DNA of 64,000 nt, taken from positions 1-64,000 of the forward strand of contig LJHT01000019.1 of the NCBI GenBank assembly GCA_001295905.1. The letters are read 5' to 3'. Source of the stretch: a beta proteobacterium AAP51 (lineage in GTDB: Bacteria > Pseudomonadota > Gammaproteobacteria > Burkholderiales > Burkholderiaceae_C). Every line of letters begins with the position of its first letter. Positions within the stretch are counted from its first letter, which is position 1. Shown piece by piece: positions 44,350 through 53,929 of this stretch. The notes under the pieces are model-generated. The model was not told where the DNA came from and did not search any database. It saw only the letters and a list, made by a program, of their open reading frames with translations. The position numbers and the translations under genes are program-made.

Positions 44350-45264
44350 GTGAAGCCCCTCGGGCCCAGCCTGCGTGCGCTGGCTTCCCTGCTGCGTGCG
44401 GCTGCCGTGGCCTGGGTGGACGACCGCGCGCCCAGCATGGGCGCGGCGCTGGCCTACTACACGCTCTTTTCGCTGGCGCCGCTGCTGCTGATTGCCATTT
44501 CGGTGGCGGGCGCGGTGTTCGGACTCGAAGCCGCGCGTGGCGAGATCCTGCAGCAGATGCGCCTGTTGCTGGGTGCCGAAGGCGCCCAGGTCATTGGCAG
44601 CCTGCTGGACAACGTGCGCCAGAGCGGCCAGTCCACGCTGGGCACCGTGGTGGGCCTGCTCTTCCTGGCGGTGGGGGCCACCACGGTGTTCGCCGAACTG
44701 CAAGACTCGCTGGACCACATCTGGCGCGTGAACACGCCGCGGCGCGGGGGCACGCTCTGGCAACTGCTGCGCTCGCGGCTCTTGTCCTTCGGGCTGGTGC
44801 TGGGCATCGGCTTTCTGCTCACGGTGTCGCTGGCCGCCAGTGCCGCGCTGGCGGCCTGGGGCCGCTGGTGGGCGCCGGCTTTCGGCAGCAGCCTGGTGCT
44901 GCTGGACGCCGCGAACCACGTGCTGGGCTTCGTGCTCACCACGCTGCTGTTTGCCGCCATCTACAAGGGCATGCCCCGGGCCCGCATCGGCTGGGCCGAT
45001 GTGGCGCTGGGCAGCCTGATCACCGCCGTGCTCTTCACCCTGGGCAAGGCGCTCATCGGCTGGATGCTCACCCGCACCGGCATGGCCGCCGGCTTCGGTG
45101 CGGCCAGTGCGGTGGTGGGTCTGCTGGTGTGGGTGTATGCCTCGGCGCAGGTGTTCCTGTATGGCGCCGAAGTGACCTGGCTGTTCGCGCAGCGTCATGG
45201 CTCGCGGCGGGCCGCCCCTTCAGCGCCGGGCACTGCAGGGGCTGCGGCCGCTGCCGCCACATAA
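44350..45264 (+). CDS. YihY/BrkB-family inner membrane protein
   Basis: A membrane protein of about 304 residues with six predicted transmembrane helices. The family signature near the N-terminus, DDRAPSMGAALAYYTLFSLA (20 residues), FAELQDSLDHIWRV and the late VGLLVWVYASAQVFLYGAEV (20 residues) are clear. BrkB-like proteins were once annotated as RNase BN; their function is still uncertain. The GTG at 44350 matches the usual family N-terminus; an in-frame ATG at 44302 would overlap the upstream small gene by 35 bases. Its 3' end overlaps the convergent lipoprotein gene by 70 bases. Confidence 0.85.
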   Translation: MKPLGPSLRALASLLRAAAVAWVDDRAPSMGAALAYYTLFSLAPLLLIAISVAGAVFGLEAARGEILQQMRLLLGAEGAQVIGSLLDNVRQSGQSTLGTVVGLLFLAVGATTVFAELQDSLDHIWRVNTPRRGGTLWQLLRSRLLSFGLVLGIGFLLTVSLAASAALAAWGRWWAPAFGSSLVLLDAANHVLGFVLTTLLFAAIYKGMPRARIGWADVALGSLITAVLFTLGKALIGWMLTRTGMAAGFGAASAVVGLLVWVYASAQVFLYGAEVTWLFAQRHGSRRAAPSAPGTAGAAAAAAT

Positions 45265-45890
45265 GCGGCCAACTCGGCCAGCAGCGCTTGCGTGGCCGCG
45301 GCCGCGGCGGCGGCCCCGCCGGCGGGGCTGTCGGTGTTGGCGGGCCAGCGGGTGTCGAACACACGCGTTGCCAGGGCCTGCCGCGTGCGGGTGTCGATGA
45401 GCACGGCGCGCAGCGTCAGGCGCAGCGCGCTCGGGCGCTGGGTGTGTTCGTGCTGCAGGCGCAGCAGTTCGGTTTCCAGGCGCAGCCCGCCGCTGGCCGC
45501 CGAGGGTGCCTGCAGCACCGCGACGAAGGCACCGGTCTGCTGCAGCGCGCGTACCAGCAGCGGGGCCAGCAGGCGTGCGGGCGGCTCGGCCCATTCGGCA
45601 TAGGCGTAGGCCTGCAGCACCTGGGGCTGCAAGAGGTAGACCATGCGCGTGCTCTCGAAGCCGGGCGCGGCCGTGGGCGCGGCCACCACCAGGCTGGGCC
45701 GGGGCTGGCTGGGGGGTGCGCTGCCAGGTGCCGCGCGGGTCTGGGCTTCGAGCGGCGTTTCGCCCAGCGTGTAGCGCAGCGGCGGTGCCGCGGGTCGGGG
45801 CAGCAGCCCGCTGGCGCAGCCGCTGGCCAGCAGCGTGCCGACGGCCTGCAGCGCCGCGCGGCGGCCGGGGTGGGGCAGTGGGGTGCTCAT
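45195..45890 (-). CDS. ABC-type transport auxiliary lipoprotein, PqiC/DUF330-like
   Basis: A 231-residue lipoprotein precursor with lipobox LASGC (Cys25). The mature part has the PqiC-like alternation of strands and helices: LRYTLGETPLE, SLVVAAPTAAPGFESTRMVY, EWAEPPARLLAPLLVRALQQ and an RLTLRAVLIDTRTRQAL strand-turn. Such lipoproteins accompany MCE transport systems at the outer membrane. It overlaps the upstream mlaD-like gene by ATGA and is the last gene of the four-gene transporter operon. An Ala/Pro-rich tail overlaps the end of the convergent YihY/BrkB gene. Confidence 0.83.
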   Translation of the reverse strand: MSTPLPHPGRRAALQAVGTLLASGCASGLLPRPAAPPLRYTLGETPLEAQTRAAPGSAPPSQPRPSLVVAAPTAAPGFESTRMVYLLQPQVLQAYAYAEWAEPPARLLAPLLVRALQQTGAFVAVLQAPSAASGGLRLETELLRLQHEHTQRPSALRLTLRAVLIDTRTRQALATRVFDTRWPANTDSPAGGAAAAAAATQALLAELAAYVAAAAAAPAVPGAEGAARREP

Positions 45891-46828
45891 CGGGGGGCGC
45901 TCTCTCCGGGGCCCGGCTGTGGCGGCGGCGCGCCCAGCAGCAGGCTGTTGGGGCTTTGCGTGGTTTGTTCGCTCAGGCGCCGCAAAGAGGCCGACAAGGC
46001 CGCCAGTTCGGCCATCAGCCGTGTGATCTCGGGCAGCGTTTCGCCGCTCAGCTGCTGAGCGCTGGCCCCTGCCGCATCGGCTGCGGCGCCACCGCGCACG
46101 CTGGCCTCGCGCGCCGCATCGGCCATGCGCTCCACGGCCTCGGCGCTGGCACTCAGGCGGTCGAGCGTAGGTGCCAGCTGTTCGGCGGCGCGGGCCGCCA
46201 GCTTCGCGGTGCGTGCGGCGTCGGCCATGCCGGCCTGCAGCGCGGGCTTCTGCGCGGCCAGCGCATGCGCCACGCTGCTGATGTCGGCCAGCGTGACCTT
46301 CACGGCGCGCTGGTTGTCGGCATCGAACATCGCATTCAGGTTGTTCGAGACGCGGTCCACATTGGCCAGCACGCTGCCCAGCACGTTCTCCAGCCGCGCA
46401 CCGAGAGACAGCTTGAAAGGGATGGTCGGCGGGGCACCATCGGGCCCGGGCCGCAGCGGCGGCGCGCTGGCGCTGCCGCCGTTCAGTTCCACATGCGCAA
46501 TGCCCGTGAGGCCCTGGGTCTTCAGCACCGCCTCGCTGTCTTGCTGGATGGGTGTGCCGCGTGCGATGAGAAAACGCAGCCGCACCTGCTGCGGGTTCGC
46601 AGGGTCGATGCCGATGTAGCTGACCTTGCCCACGTCCACGCCGAGGTACTTCACCGGCGCATCCACACTCAGCCCCGAGACCGATTCGCGTATCACCGCC
46701 TGGTGGCTGTCCATGGCCTGGCGCCCGCTGCCCAGGCCGGCGGCCAGCCACAGCACGCCGGCGACCAGCGCCGCGCCCAGGCCCAGCACGAAGGCGCCCA
46801 CCAGGGTGTAGTTGGTCTTGTCGTCCAT
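45887..46828 (-). CDS. MlaD-family (MCE-domain) substrate-binding protein
   Basis: A 313-residue protein with one N-terminal transmembrane anchor (about 8-30) and an MCE domain (about 38-115: GLSVDAPVKYLGVDVGKVSY, GLTGIAHVELNGG). A long Ala-rich helical region follows, like the helical tunnels of longer MCE proteins. It should hexamerise at the periplasmic face of the permease and move phospholipid or other lipids. It starts two bases after the ATPase gene stop and overlaps the lipoprotein gene by ATGA. Confidence 0.9.
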   Translation of the reverse strand: MDDKTNYTLVGAFVLGLGAALVAGVLWLAAGLGSGRQAMDSHQAVIRESVSGLSVDAPVKYLGVDVGKVSYIGIDPANPQQVRLRFLIARGTPIQQDSEAVLKTQGLTGIAHVELNGGSASAPPLRPGPDGAPPTIPFKLSLGARLENVLGSVLANVDRVSNNLNAMFDADNQRAVKVTLADISSVAHALAAQKPALQAGMADAARTAKLAARAAEQLAPTLDRLSASAEAVERMADAAREASVRGGAAADAAGASAQQLSGETLPEITRLMAELAALSASLRRLSEQTTQSPNSLLLGAPPPQPGPGESAPR

Positions 46829-46830
46829 GG

Positions 46831-47613
46831 TCAGTGCGGGCCCGGCCGCGGCGCGAAGTAGGCTGCCACCGTGGGATGGGGGTTGGTGGCCAGCTCTTCC
46901 ATGGTGCCCAAGGCCAGCACGCGGCCTTCACCGAGCACGGCCACGCGGTCGCACACGCGCCAGAGCAGGTCGGTGTCGTGGCTGACGATCAGCACCGTGG
47001 CGCCGCTGGCGGCCTGGGTTTCTTCGATCAGTTGGTCTACCCCGGCGGCGCTGGCCGGGTCCAGGCCCGAGGTGGGTTCGTCGAGGAACAGCAGCTCGGG
47101 GTCGAGCGCGATGGCGCGCGCCAGCGCTGCACGCTTGAGCATGCCGCCACTCAGTTCGCCGGGTAGCTTCAGGCCGGCGTCGGGCGGCAGGCCGGTCTGC
47201 GCCAGCTTCCATTCGGCAATCTCGTCGATCAGGTCGTCGGCCAGCGGGCTGTGTTCACGCAGCGGCAGGCCCACGTTCTGCCGCACGGTGAGCGAGCTGA
47301 ACAAACCGCCGCGCTGGAACATCACGCCCCAGCGCTGGCGCAGGGTGAGCAGCGCACTTTCGTCCAGCGTCTGCACGTCCTGCCCGAACAGCCGCACGCG
47401 GCCGGCGCTGGGGCGCTGCAGCAGGATCATCTCGCGCAGCAGCACCGATTTGCCCGCACCGCTGCCGCCGGCCAGGCCCATGATCTCGCCGCGCCGCACA
47501 CACAGGTTCAGGTGCTCGTGCACGCTGCGCGTGCCGAAGCGTGTGCTGATGTCCTGCAGCTCGATCACGGCTTCGTCGCTGGCCGCGGTTTCGGCAGGCG
47601 GGGGCATCGGCAC
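46831..47613 (-). CDS. MlaF-like ABC transporter ATP-binding protein
   Basis: A 260-residue ATPase. Walker A is GGSGAGKSVLL, the signature is LSGGMLKRAALARAIA, Walker B is LLFLDEPTSGLDP, and the H-loop is IVSHDTD. The best match by context is MlaF, which powers lipid transport between the membranes. It begins one base after the permease stop and ends two bases before the mlaD-like gene. Confidence 0.91.
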   Translation of the reverse strand: MPMPPPAETAASDEAVIELQDISTRFGTRSVHEHLNLCVRRGEIMGLAGGSGAGKSVLLREMILLQRPSAGRVRLFGQDVQTLDESALLTLRQRWGVMFQRGGLFSSLTVRQNVGLPLREHSPLADDLIDEIAEWKLAQTGLPPDAGLKLPGELSGGMLKRAALARAIALDPELLFLDEPTSGLDPASAAGVDQLIEETQAASGATVLIVSHDTDLLWRVCDRVAVLGEGRVLALGTMEELATNPHPTVAAYFAPRPGPH

Positions 47614-47614
47614 C

Positions 47615-48568
47615 TCAGAGCCCCAGCACGTTGAAGGCCACCGAGAACAGCGCGTCGGCCACGATGACCAGGAAGATGGCCTGCACCACGGCCGCCGTGG
47701 TCTGGCGGCCCACGCTGTCGGCGCCGCCGGCCGTGCGCAGGCCCTGGAAGCAGCCCACCAGCACGATGATCACCGCGAACACCAGCGCCTTGCCCACGCC
47801 GATGAGCAGGGCCGAGCCCTGCATCACGCGGCCGAAGCGGTCGGTGAATTCGGCGAAGCCGATGTCCAGCTGCGAACGCGCCATCACCATGCCGCCGAAC
47901 ACGCCGGCAAGGTCGGCAAACACCGTGAGCAGCGGCAGCGCCACCAGCAGCGCCACCAGCTTGGGCCACACCAGGCGTTGCAGCGGATCGATGCCCAGGG
48001 TGCGCATGGCGTCGATTTCCTCGCCCACCACCATGGTGCCGATCTGCGCCGCATGGGCCGAACCCGAGCGCCCGGCGATGATGATGGCGGTGATGAGCGG
48101 AGCGAACTCGCGCAGCATCGCGTAGCCCACCAGTTCCACCACGAAGATGTTGGCGCCGTAGTGGCGCAGCTGGGCGGCGCCCTGGTAGGCCACCACCACG
48201 CCCAGCAGGAATGCGGTGACGCCGGCGATGGGCAGCGCGTCGAAGCCGCCGAGTTCGATCTCCCGCAACAGCACGCGCCAGCGCCAAGCGCGCGGGCGGC
48301 GCAGCAGGCCGATGCCCGCCGCGGCCACTTCACCGGTGAAGGCCAGGAAGGCCAGCGCCTGCTGCCCGGTGGCCACGGCACGGCGGCCGGTGCTTGCCAG
48401 CGGGCCGTGCTTGGCGGCCTGCAGCAGCGGCTTGCGCGGGCCTGCTTGCAACGTGGCTTGCCAGCGCGCGCTGCGCGCGGGCCAGTCTTCGGTGGGGGTG
48501 GGCAACTTGGCGGGCACGGTAGCCGCGCAGCGTGGCGTGCGCGGCGGTGGGCGTCTGTCCGCTTGCAC
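47615..48568 (-). CDS. MlaE-like ABC transporter permease
   Basis: A permease of 300-317 residues with five to six transmembrane helices of the MlaE/YrbE family: FLLGVVVAYQGAAQLRHYGA, REFAPLITAIIIAGRSGSA, GTMVVGEEIDAMRTLGIDP (coupling helix facing the ATPase) and GCFQGLRTAGGADSVGRQTT. The N-terminal 60 residues are hydrophilic and lack an obvious STAS domain. The start is uncertain: ATG at 48568 or GTG at 48517. First gene of the permease-ATPase-MCE-lipoprotein operon, divergent from the AsmA-family gene. Confidence 0.88.
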   Translation of the reverse strand: MQADRRPPPRTPRCAATVPAKLPTPTEDWPARSARWQATLQAGPRKPLLQAAKHGPLASTGRRAVATGQQALAFLAFTGEVAAAGIGLLRRPRAWRWRVLLREIELGGFDALPIAGVTAFLLGVVVAYQGAAQLRHYGANIFVVELVGYAMLREFAPLITAIIIAGRSGSAHAAQIGTMVVGEEIDAMRTLGIDPLQRLVWPKLVALLVALPLLTVFADLAGVFGGMVMARSQLDIGFAEFTDRFGRVMQGSALLIGVGKALVFAVIIVLVGCFQGLRTAGGADSVGRQTTAAVVQAIFLVIVADALFSVAFNVLGL

Positions 48569-48693
48569 ACAGACGGCCCGGGTGGGCGGGCTGTCCGCTG
48601 TGCTGGCGCGCTGGAAGCCGCGGCCTGCTGAAGCAAGGCCCCTGTGCGCAGACGCACCGACCGCGCCGCCGCACCTCCGTACAACCCGGCGCT

Positions 48694-50712
48694 ATGCCGC
48701 TGCGCTTGTTTCGTGGGCTGGCATGCGGGCTGGCCTGGGCGCTGGCCGGGCTGCTGGCCTTGTTGTCCTTGCTGGTTCTGGCGCTGGCCCTCTTCGGCTG
48801 GAACTGGGCGCGCGCGCCCCTGCAGCAGCTGGTGATGCAGAAGACCGGCCGGGTGCTCCACATCACCGGGCCGCTGTCGGTGGTGCCGGCCTGGCCGCTG
48901 CCGCGCGTGCGCGTGGGGCAGCTCAGCCTGGCCAACCCGGCCTGGGCGCAGGCGCCGCAGCTGCTGCAGGCCGAGGCACTGGAAGCGCGCATCGACCTGC
49001 GCGAAGCGCTGCGCGGCCGGCTCGCCTTCCCTGAGCTGCACTTGGTGCGGCCGCGCCTGTTCCTGGAGCAGGGCGTGGATGCAGCCGGTGTGCCGCGCAA
49101 GACCTGGCTCTTCGACAAGGCGCAAAGCGACGACAGCGCGCGCGTGCCGGTGGGGCAGGTGGTGCTCGAGCAGGCCGAAGTGAGTTACATCGATGCCGGC
49201 CAGCGCACGCACCTGCAGCTGCGCCTGAATACCGGGCCCGGCGAGCAGGGCAGCGGCCCGGTGCTTGAAGACGGGCCTGCTGGTGCACCGGCGGGCACGC
49301 CCCAGCTGCCGCTGGTGTTCGCCGCCGAAGGCCAGTTCCGCGGCCAGGCGCTGCAGGCCCAGGGGCGTGGCGGCGGCGTGCTGGCCTGGCGTGACGAAAG
49401 CCGGCCTTACCCGGTTCAAATGACGGGCCGCATCGGCGCCACGCGGGTGCAGGCCGAGGGCACGATCACCGGCCTGCTGCGGCTGAGCGCGATGAACCTG
49501 CAGCTGTAGCTGAGCGGCCCCAACCTCGCGGCGCTGTACCCGCTGCTGGGCGTGGCGCTGCCGTCCACGCCGGTCTACAGTTTCAAGGGCCCGCTGCAGC
49601 GCGAGGGCGCGCGCTGGCGCATCGGCCCTTTTCAGGGCCAGGTGGGGCAAAGTGATGTGGCCGGCAGCCTGCAGCTGGCCACCGGTGGCCCGCGCCCCGT
49701 GATGACGGGCCAGCTCGCTGCCCGCCGCCTTCACCTGGCCGACCTGGGCCCGGCCGTGGGCGCGGCGCCCCAGGCCCCGGGCCAGGCGCCGCCCGCGCGC
49801 GTGCTGCCTGAGCTGCCTTTCGACACCGCCCGCTGGGCCAGCCTGGACGCCGACGTGACGCTGGCGGCGCAAACCCTCATCCGCCCCGGTGCCGTGCCGC
49901 TGGAGCAGCTGCAACTGCGTTTTCAACTGCAGGACCGCCGCGTCACCATGAACCCGCTGAACTTCGCGCTGGCTAGCGGCCAGGCGCGGGCCCAGGTGGT
50001 GCTGGATGCACGCAGCTTGCCCCTGCGCGGCCGGCTGGGCCTGCAGCTGCGCGGGGTGCAGCTGGCGCGCCTGTTCCCCCAGGCGCAATGGCGCCAGGCC
50101 AGCCTGGGCCGGCTGGATGGCGATGCCGAACTCAGCGGGCAGGGGCCCTCGGTGGGCCGCATGCTGGGCAGCGCCGAAGGGCGCGTCAGCGTGGTGGCGC
50201 AGCAAGGCCTGATCAGCCGCTTGCTGATGGAGCAGATCGGCCTGCACCTGTTGGAAATGCTGCGCCTGAACCTGGGCGGCGACGAGACCGTGGCGCTGAA
50301 CTGCGCCGTGGCCGATTTCGCCGTGGTGCAGGGCGAGATGCGCCCGCGGGTGCTGGTGCTCGACACGGCGGTGAGCACCGTCACCGGCAGCGGCCTGGTG
50401 AGCCTTTCCGACGAGCGCTTCGACCTGCGCTTCGTGCCGCGCACCAAGGTCAGCAGCCTGGTGGCGCTGCGCAGCCCCCTCTACCTGCGCGGCCCTTTCC
50501 GCGCGCCGGCCGTCACGCTGGACGGCGGCGCCATCGCCACACGCGGGCTGGGCGCGCTGGCCCTGGGGCTGGTGAACCCGCTGCTGGCGCTGCTGCCGCT
50601 GTTCGATGCCGGGCCCGGGCAGGCCAGCCCCTGTGCGCAGCTGGTGCGCGACCTGCAAGGGCCCGCCGCGCCCGCCACCGCTCCCACAGACGCGGCCCGC
50701 TCACCGCGCTAG
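48694..50712 (+). pseudogene. AsmA-family protein gene interrupted by one in-frame TAG
   Basis: One continuous reading frame of 673 codons encodes an AsmA-family envelope protein, but codon 272 (49507-49509) is TAG. The upstream part has the N-terminal transmembrane helix and AsmA N-domain (TGRVLHITGPLSVVPAWPLP, VRVGQLSLANPAWAQAP). The downstream part continues in the same frame directly with LSGPNLAALYPLLGVALP, the normal AsmA sequence following that strand, and runs to the conserved C-terminal domain. No frame change or deletion is seen, so a single base substitution (for example CAG to TAG) explains it. It could be a recent pseudogene, suppressed readthrough or a sequencing error. AsmA-like proteins are linked to lipid transport. 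Confidence 0.85.
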
Positions 50713-50806
50713 CCGCAGCACGGGCGCGCGGTGGCGCGCCTGGGTGCGGCACCCGACCCACCTGCGCGCGGCGTGGCATGCTCAGCCGTTGAACTGCGGC
50801 CGCTCC

Positions 50807-52108
50807 ATGACCCCCACCGACACCTTCCTGCACACCCTGCCCAACGGCGTGCGCTGCCTCGTGCTGCAGCAGCCCTGGCGGCAGGCCGTCAACCTCAGCG
50901 TCTTCGTGCGCGCCGGCAGCCACCATGAACCGCGCCGGCTCAACGGCATCAGCCACGTCGTGGAGCACATGGCCTTCAAGGGCACGGCCACGCGCAGCTG
51001 CCAGCAGATCAACCTGGACGCCGAGGCCCTGGGTGCCGAGGTCAATGCGCACACCGACAAGGACCACACCGCCTTCCACATGGACGGCCTGGCCACCGAC
51101 CTGCCGGCCTTCCTGCCCATGCTGGCCGACATCGTGCTGAACAGCCGCTTCCCGGAAGAAGAGCTGGCACGCGAGCGGCAGGTGATCCTGCACGAGTTCA
51201 CCGAGTTCGATGAAGACCCCGCCGGCATGGCCTTCCGCCTGTTCGACCGCGCCTGCTACGGCCAGCACCCGGCCGGGCAGCCCGTCATCGGCAACCGCGC
51301 CAACCTGAAGCGCTTCACGCGTGCCGACCTGCAGGCCTGGACCGCGCAGCACTACTCCGGCGCCAACGTGGTGGTGGCGGTGGCCGGCGCGGTGGACGTG
51401 CCGGCCTTCCAGCGGCTGGTGGAAAGCCACTTCGGCGCGCTGCCGGCCGGCCAGCCCAACACCGTGGCGGCGCCGGCCTGGCTGGGCGGCGTGAAGCAGC
51501 GCCGCATGGCCGGCAGCGGCCAGTGCCAGCTGGTACTGGGCCATGCCGCGCCGCCGCTGCACGACCCCGCCCACCTGCCCTGGGTGCTGGCTGCCGCGCT
51601 GCTGGGCGAGGGCATGAGCTCGCCGCTGCTCGATGAAATCCGCGAGCGCCGCGGCCTGGCCTACTTCGCCAGTTGCTCGGCCGACATCGGCGCGCTGGCC
51701 GGGCAGTTCGTCATCGAAGCCGCCACCGCGCCCGAGCAGGCCGAGGAACTGCTGGACGCCGTGGCCCGGCTGCTGGCCCAGCAGGCCGAGCGTGTGGACG
51801 CGGTGGCGTTGGCCCGTGCGCGCCGCCAGCTGGTGGTGCGCGCCTGGCGCGCGCAGGAGCAGCCCGCGCGCCGGCTGGAAAGCGCCGTGCAAGACCTGCT
51901 GGCCCTGGGCGCCGTGCGCAGCACCTCGGCCTGGCTGCAGGCCCTGCAGGCCGTGACGGCCGAGCAGGTGCGGGCCGTGTTCGTACAGATGCAGCAGCGC
52001 AGCGCGGCGGTGGCCCTGGCGGGCAGCGTGCCGGTGCGTGCGCGTGACAAGGCGCAGGCGCTCTTTGCGCCGGCGGCTGCGCTGGAAGAAGAAGCCGCTA
52101 TCGATTGA
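50807..52108 (+). CDS. M16-family zinc metallopeptidase
   Basis: A 433-residue pitrilysin-family peptidase. The inverted zinc motif HVVEH is at 50-54 and the third ligand Glu130 lies 76 residues after His54 (RERQVILHEFTEFDEDP), as the family requires. The second half has the inactive M16 C-domain with the ERRGLAYFASCSAD block (R/Y pair). No signal peptide is visible, so it should be cytosolic. Bacterial homologues process or degrade small peptides. The ATG at 50807 gives the typical start TLPNGVRCLV; it lies 94 bases after the AsmA-family frame. Confidence 0.88.
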   Translation: MTPTDTFLHTLPNGVRCLVLQQPWRQAVNLSVFVRAGSHHEPRRLNGISHVVEHMAFKGTATRSCQQINLDAEALGAEVNAHTDKDHTAFHMDGLATDLPAFLPMLADIVLNSRFPEEELARERQVILHEFTEFDEDPAGMAFRLFDRACYGQHPAGQPVIGNRANLKRFTRADLQAWTAQHYSGANVVVAVAGAVDVPAFQRLVESHFGALPAGQPNTVAAPAWLGGVKQRRMAGSGQCQLVLGHAAPPLHDPAHLPWVLAAALLGEGMSSPLLDEIRERRGLAYFASCSADIGALAGQFVIEAATAPEQAEELLDAVARLLAQQAERVDAVALARARRQLVVRAWRAQEQPARRLESAVQDLLALGAVRSTSAWLQALQAVTAEQVRAVFVQMQQRSAAVALAGSVPVRARDKAQALFAPAAALEEEAAID

Positions 52109-52249
52109 GGCGGGGCCGCCGGCAGGCAGCTTGGGCCGCAGGGCCCGCGAGTGGGCCAGCTTCAGGCGCGGCGATCTACCTGACCAGAGGCCCAGGCACA
52201 GACCCGGCCACAATGAGGCGCAGGGGTTCCCAACAGAAACAGGTGACAC

Positions 52250-53929
52250 ATGGGCGGAGCGGTGAATCGGCGCGGTTTTGTGCAGGGCGCAGCCCTCGCG
52301 GCAGGCCTGGGCTCGGCCCTGAGCCCCGGGCTCAGCCAGGCGGCGGGGCCGGGTGCTGGCACAGCCACAACCGCCACAACGGCCGCCGTGCCCCCCGTCG
52401 GCCTGGCCGCCAGCCCTTGGGACGGCATGGACGTGGCCGCCCTGCAGGCCGAGATGGCGGCCGGCCGCCTCAGCGCCGTGGCCCTGGTGCGCCACTGCCT
52501 GAAGCGCATCGAGGCCATCGACCGCCGCGGCCCCACGCTGCGCGCCATCATCGAGCTCAACCCCGATGCGCTGGCCCAGGCCCGCCAGCTCGACACCGAA
52601 CGCCGCGGCCGCCGCGGCGTGCCGCCCAAGGTGCGCGGCCCGCTGCACGGCGTGCCCGTGCTGCTGAAGGACAACATCGCCACCGCCGACCAGATGGCCA
52701 CCACCGCCGGTTCGCTGGTGCTGGCGGGCCTGCGCGCCCAGGCCGAAGCGCCCATCGTCACCCGGCTGCGCGAGGCCGGCGCCGTCATCCTGGGCAAGAC
52801 CAACCTCAGCGAGTGGGCCAACATGCGCAGCTCGCGCAGCAGCAGCGGCTGGAGCAGCCGCGGCGGCCAGACGCGCAACCCCCACGTGCTCAACCGCAGC
52901 CCCAGCGGCAGCAGTTCGGGCTCGGGCGCGGCGGCCGCCGCCGGCCTGGCGCCGCTGACGGTGGGCACCGAGACCGACGGCTCCATCTGCAGCCCGGCCA
53001 ACGTCAACGGCGTGGTGGGCTTCAAGCCCACGGTGGGGCTGGTCAGCCGCAGCGGCATCATTCCCATCTCGGCCAGCCAGGACAGCGCCGGCCCCATGGT
53101 GCGCCACGTGCGCGATGCCGCGCTGCTGCTGCAGGCCCTGGCCGGCCCCGATGCCCGCGATGCGGCCACCGCCGCCCAACCCGCGCCCGTGCCCGACTAC
53201 GCAGCCGCCTTGCGGCCTGACGCGCTGAAGGGCGCGCGCATCGGCGTCATCCGCCACGCCGTGCCCACGCAGCCGGCGGTGGCGAAGCTGTTCGAGGAAG
53301 CCCTGGGCGTGCTGCGCACCCAGGGCGCGGTGCTGGTGGACAAGCTGGAAATTCCCAACCGCGAGAAGCTGCGCGCGCCCGAGTTCACCGTGCTGCTGCA
53401 CGAGCTGAAGGATGGTCTGGCCGCCTACCTGCGCGCCTACCAGAGCGATGCGCCGGTGAAGACGCTGGCCGACATCATCGCGTGGAACCAGGCCAACGCG
53501 CCGCGCGCGATGCCGCACTTCGCGCAGGAGCTCTTCGACCTGTCGCAGGCCACCGAGGGCCTGACCGCGCCGGTGTACACCGAGGCGCTGGCCACCTGCC
53601 GCCGTTTTTCACGCGAGGAAGGTCTGGACGCACTCTTCAAGCAGCACCAACTGGACGCCGTGGTGGGCCCCACCGGCAGCGTGGCCTGGCCCATCGACCA
53701 CCTGCTGGGCGACCGCTCGGGCGGCGGCGGCTTCGGCAGCGTGTTTGCGGTGGCGGGCTACCCGCACCTCACCGTGCCCATGGGTGTGGTGGCCGGCCTG
53801 CCCACGGGCCTGAGCTTCGGCGGCCTGGCCTGGCAAGAGGCCAAGGTGCTGGCCCTGGCCTATGCCTACGAGCAGGCCAGCCAGCGCCGCGCGGCGCCGC
53901 GCTACCTGCGCGAAACCGGCATCGCCTGA
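52250..53929 (+). CDS. amidase-signature hydrolase with Tat signal
   Basis: A 559-residue amidase-signature enzyme with a twin-arginine signal (VNRRGFVQGAALAAGL), hence periplasmic. The Ser-cisSer-Lys triad is represented by Lys140 (VLLKDNIAT), the Ser-rich turn at 219-225 (SGSSSGS) and nucleophile Ser245 in GTETDGSICSPA. Family members hydrolyse amide bonds of varied substrates; this one resembles GatA-like amidases of unknown substrate. An AGGTGA-like ribosome site precedes the ATG. It ends in a TGATG overlap with the RIO kinase gene, so the two are co-translated. Confidence 0.89.
   Translation: MGGAVNRRGFVQGAALAAGLGSALSPGLSQAAGPGAGTATTATTAAVPPVGLAASPWDGMDVAALQAEMAAGRLSAVALVRHCLKRIEAIDRRGPTLRAIIELNPDALAQARQLDTERRGRRGVPPKVRGPLHGVPVLLKDNIATADQMATTAGSLVLAGLRAQAEAPIVTRLREAGAVILGKTNLSEWANMRSSRSSSGWSSRGGQTRNPHVLNRSPSGSSSGSGAAAAAGLAPLTVGTETDGSICSPANVNGVVGFKPTVGLVSRSGIIPISASQDSAGPMVRHVRDAALLLQALAGPDARDAATAAQPAPVPDYAAALRPDALKGARIGVIRHAVPTQPAVAKLFEEALGVLRTQGAVLVDKLEIPNREKLRAPEFTVLLHELKDGLAAYLRAYQSDAPVKTLADIIAWNQANAPRAMPHFAQELFDLSQATEGLTAPVYTEALATCRRFSREEGLDALFKQHQLDAVVGPTGSVAWPIDHLLGDRSGGGGFGSVFAVAGYPHLTVPMGVVAGLPTGLSFGGLAWQEAKVLALAYAYEQASQRRAAPRYLRETGIA

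Noticed and set aside
47884..50658. A 924-codon minus-strand open frame opposite the AsmA-family gene
   Set aside because: Composition is Gln/Arg/His-rich and non-globular, and it runs through parts of two real genes; only a codon-bias artefact.
50513..53518. A 1001-codon minus-strand open frame opposite the M16 peptidase and amidase genes
   Set aside because: No recognisable motif; both plus-strand genes have complete catalytic signatures.
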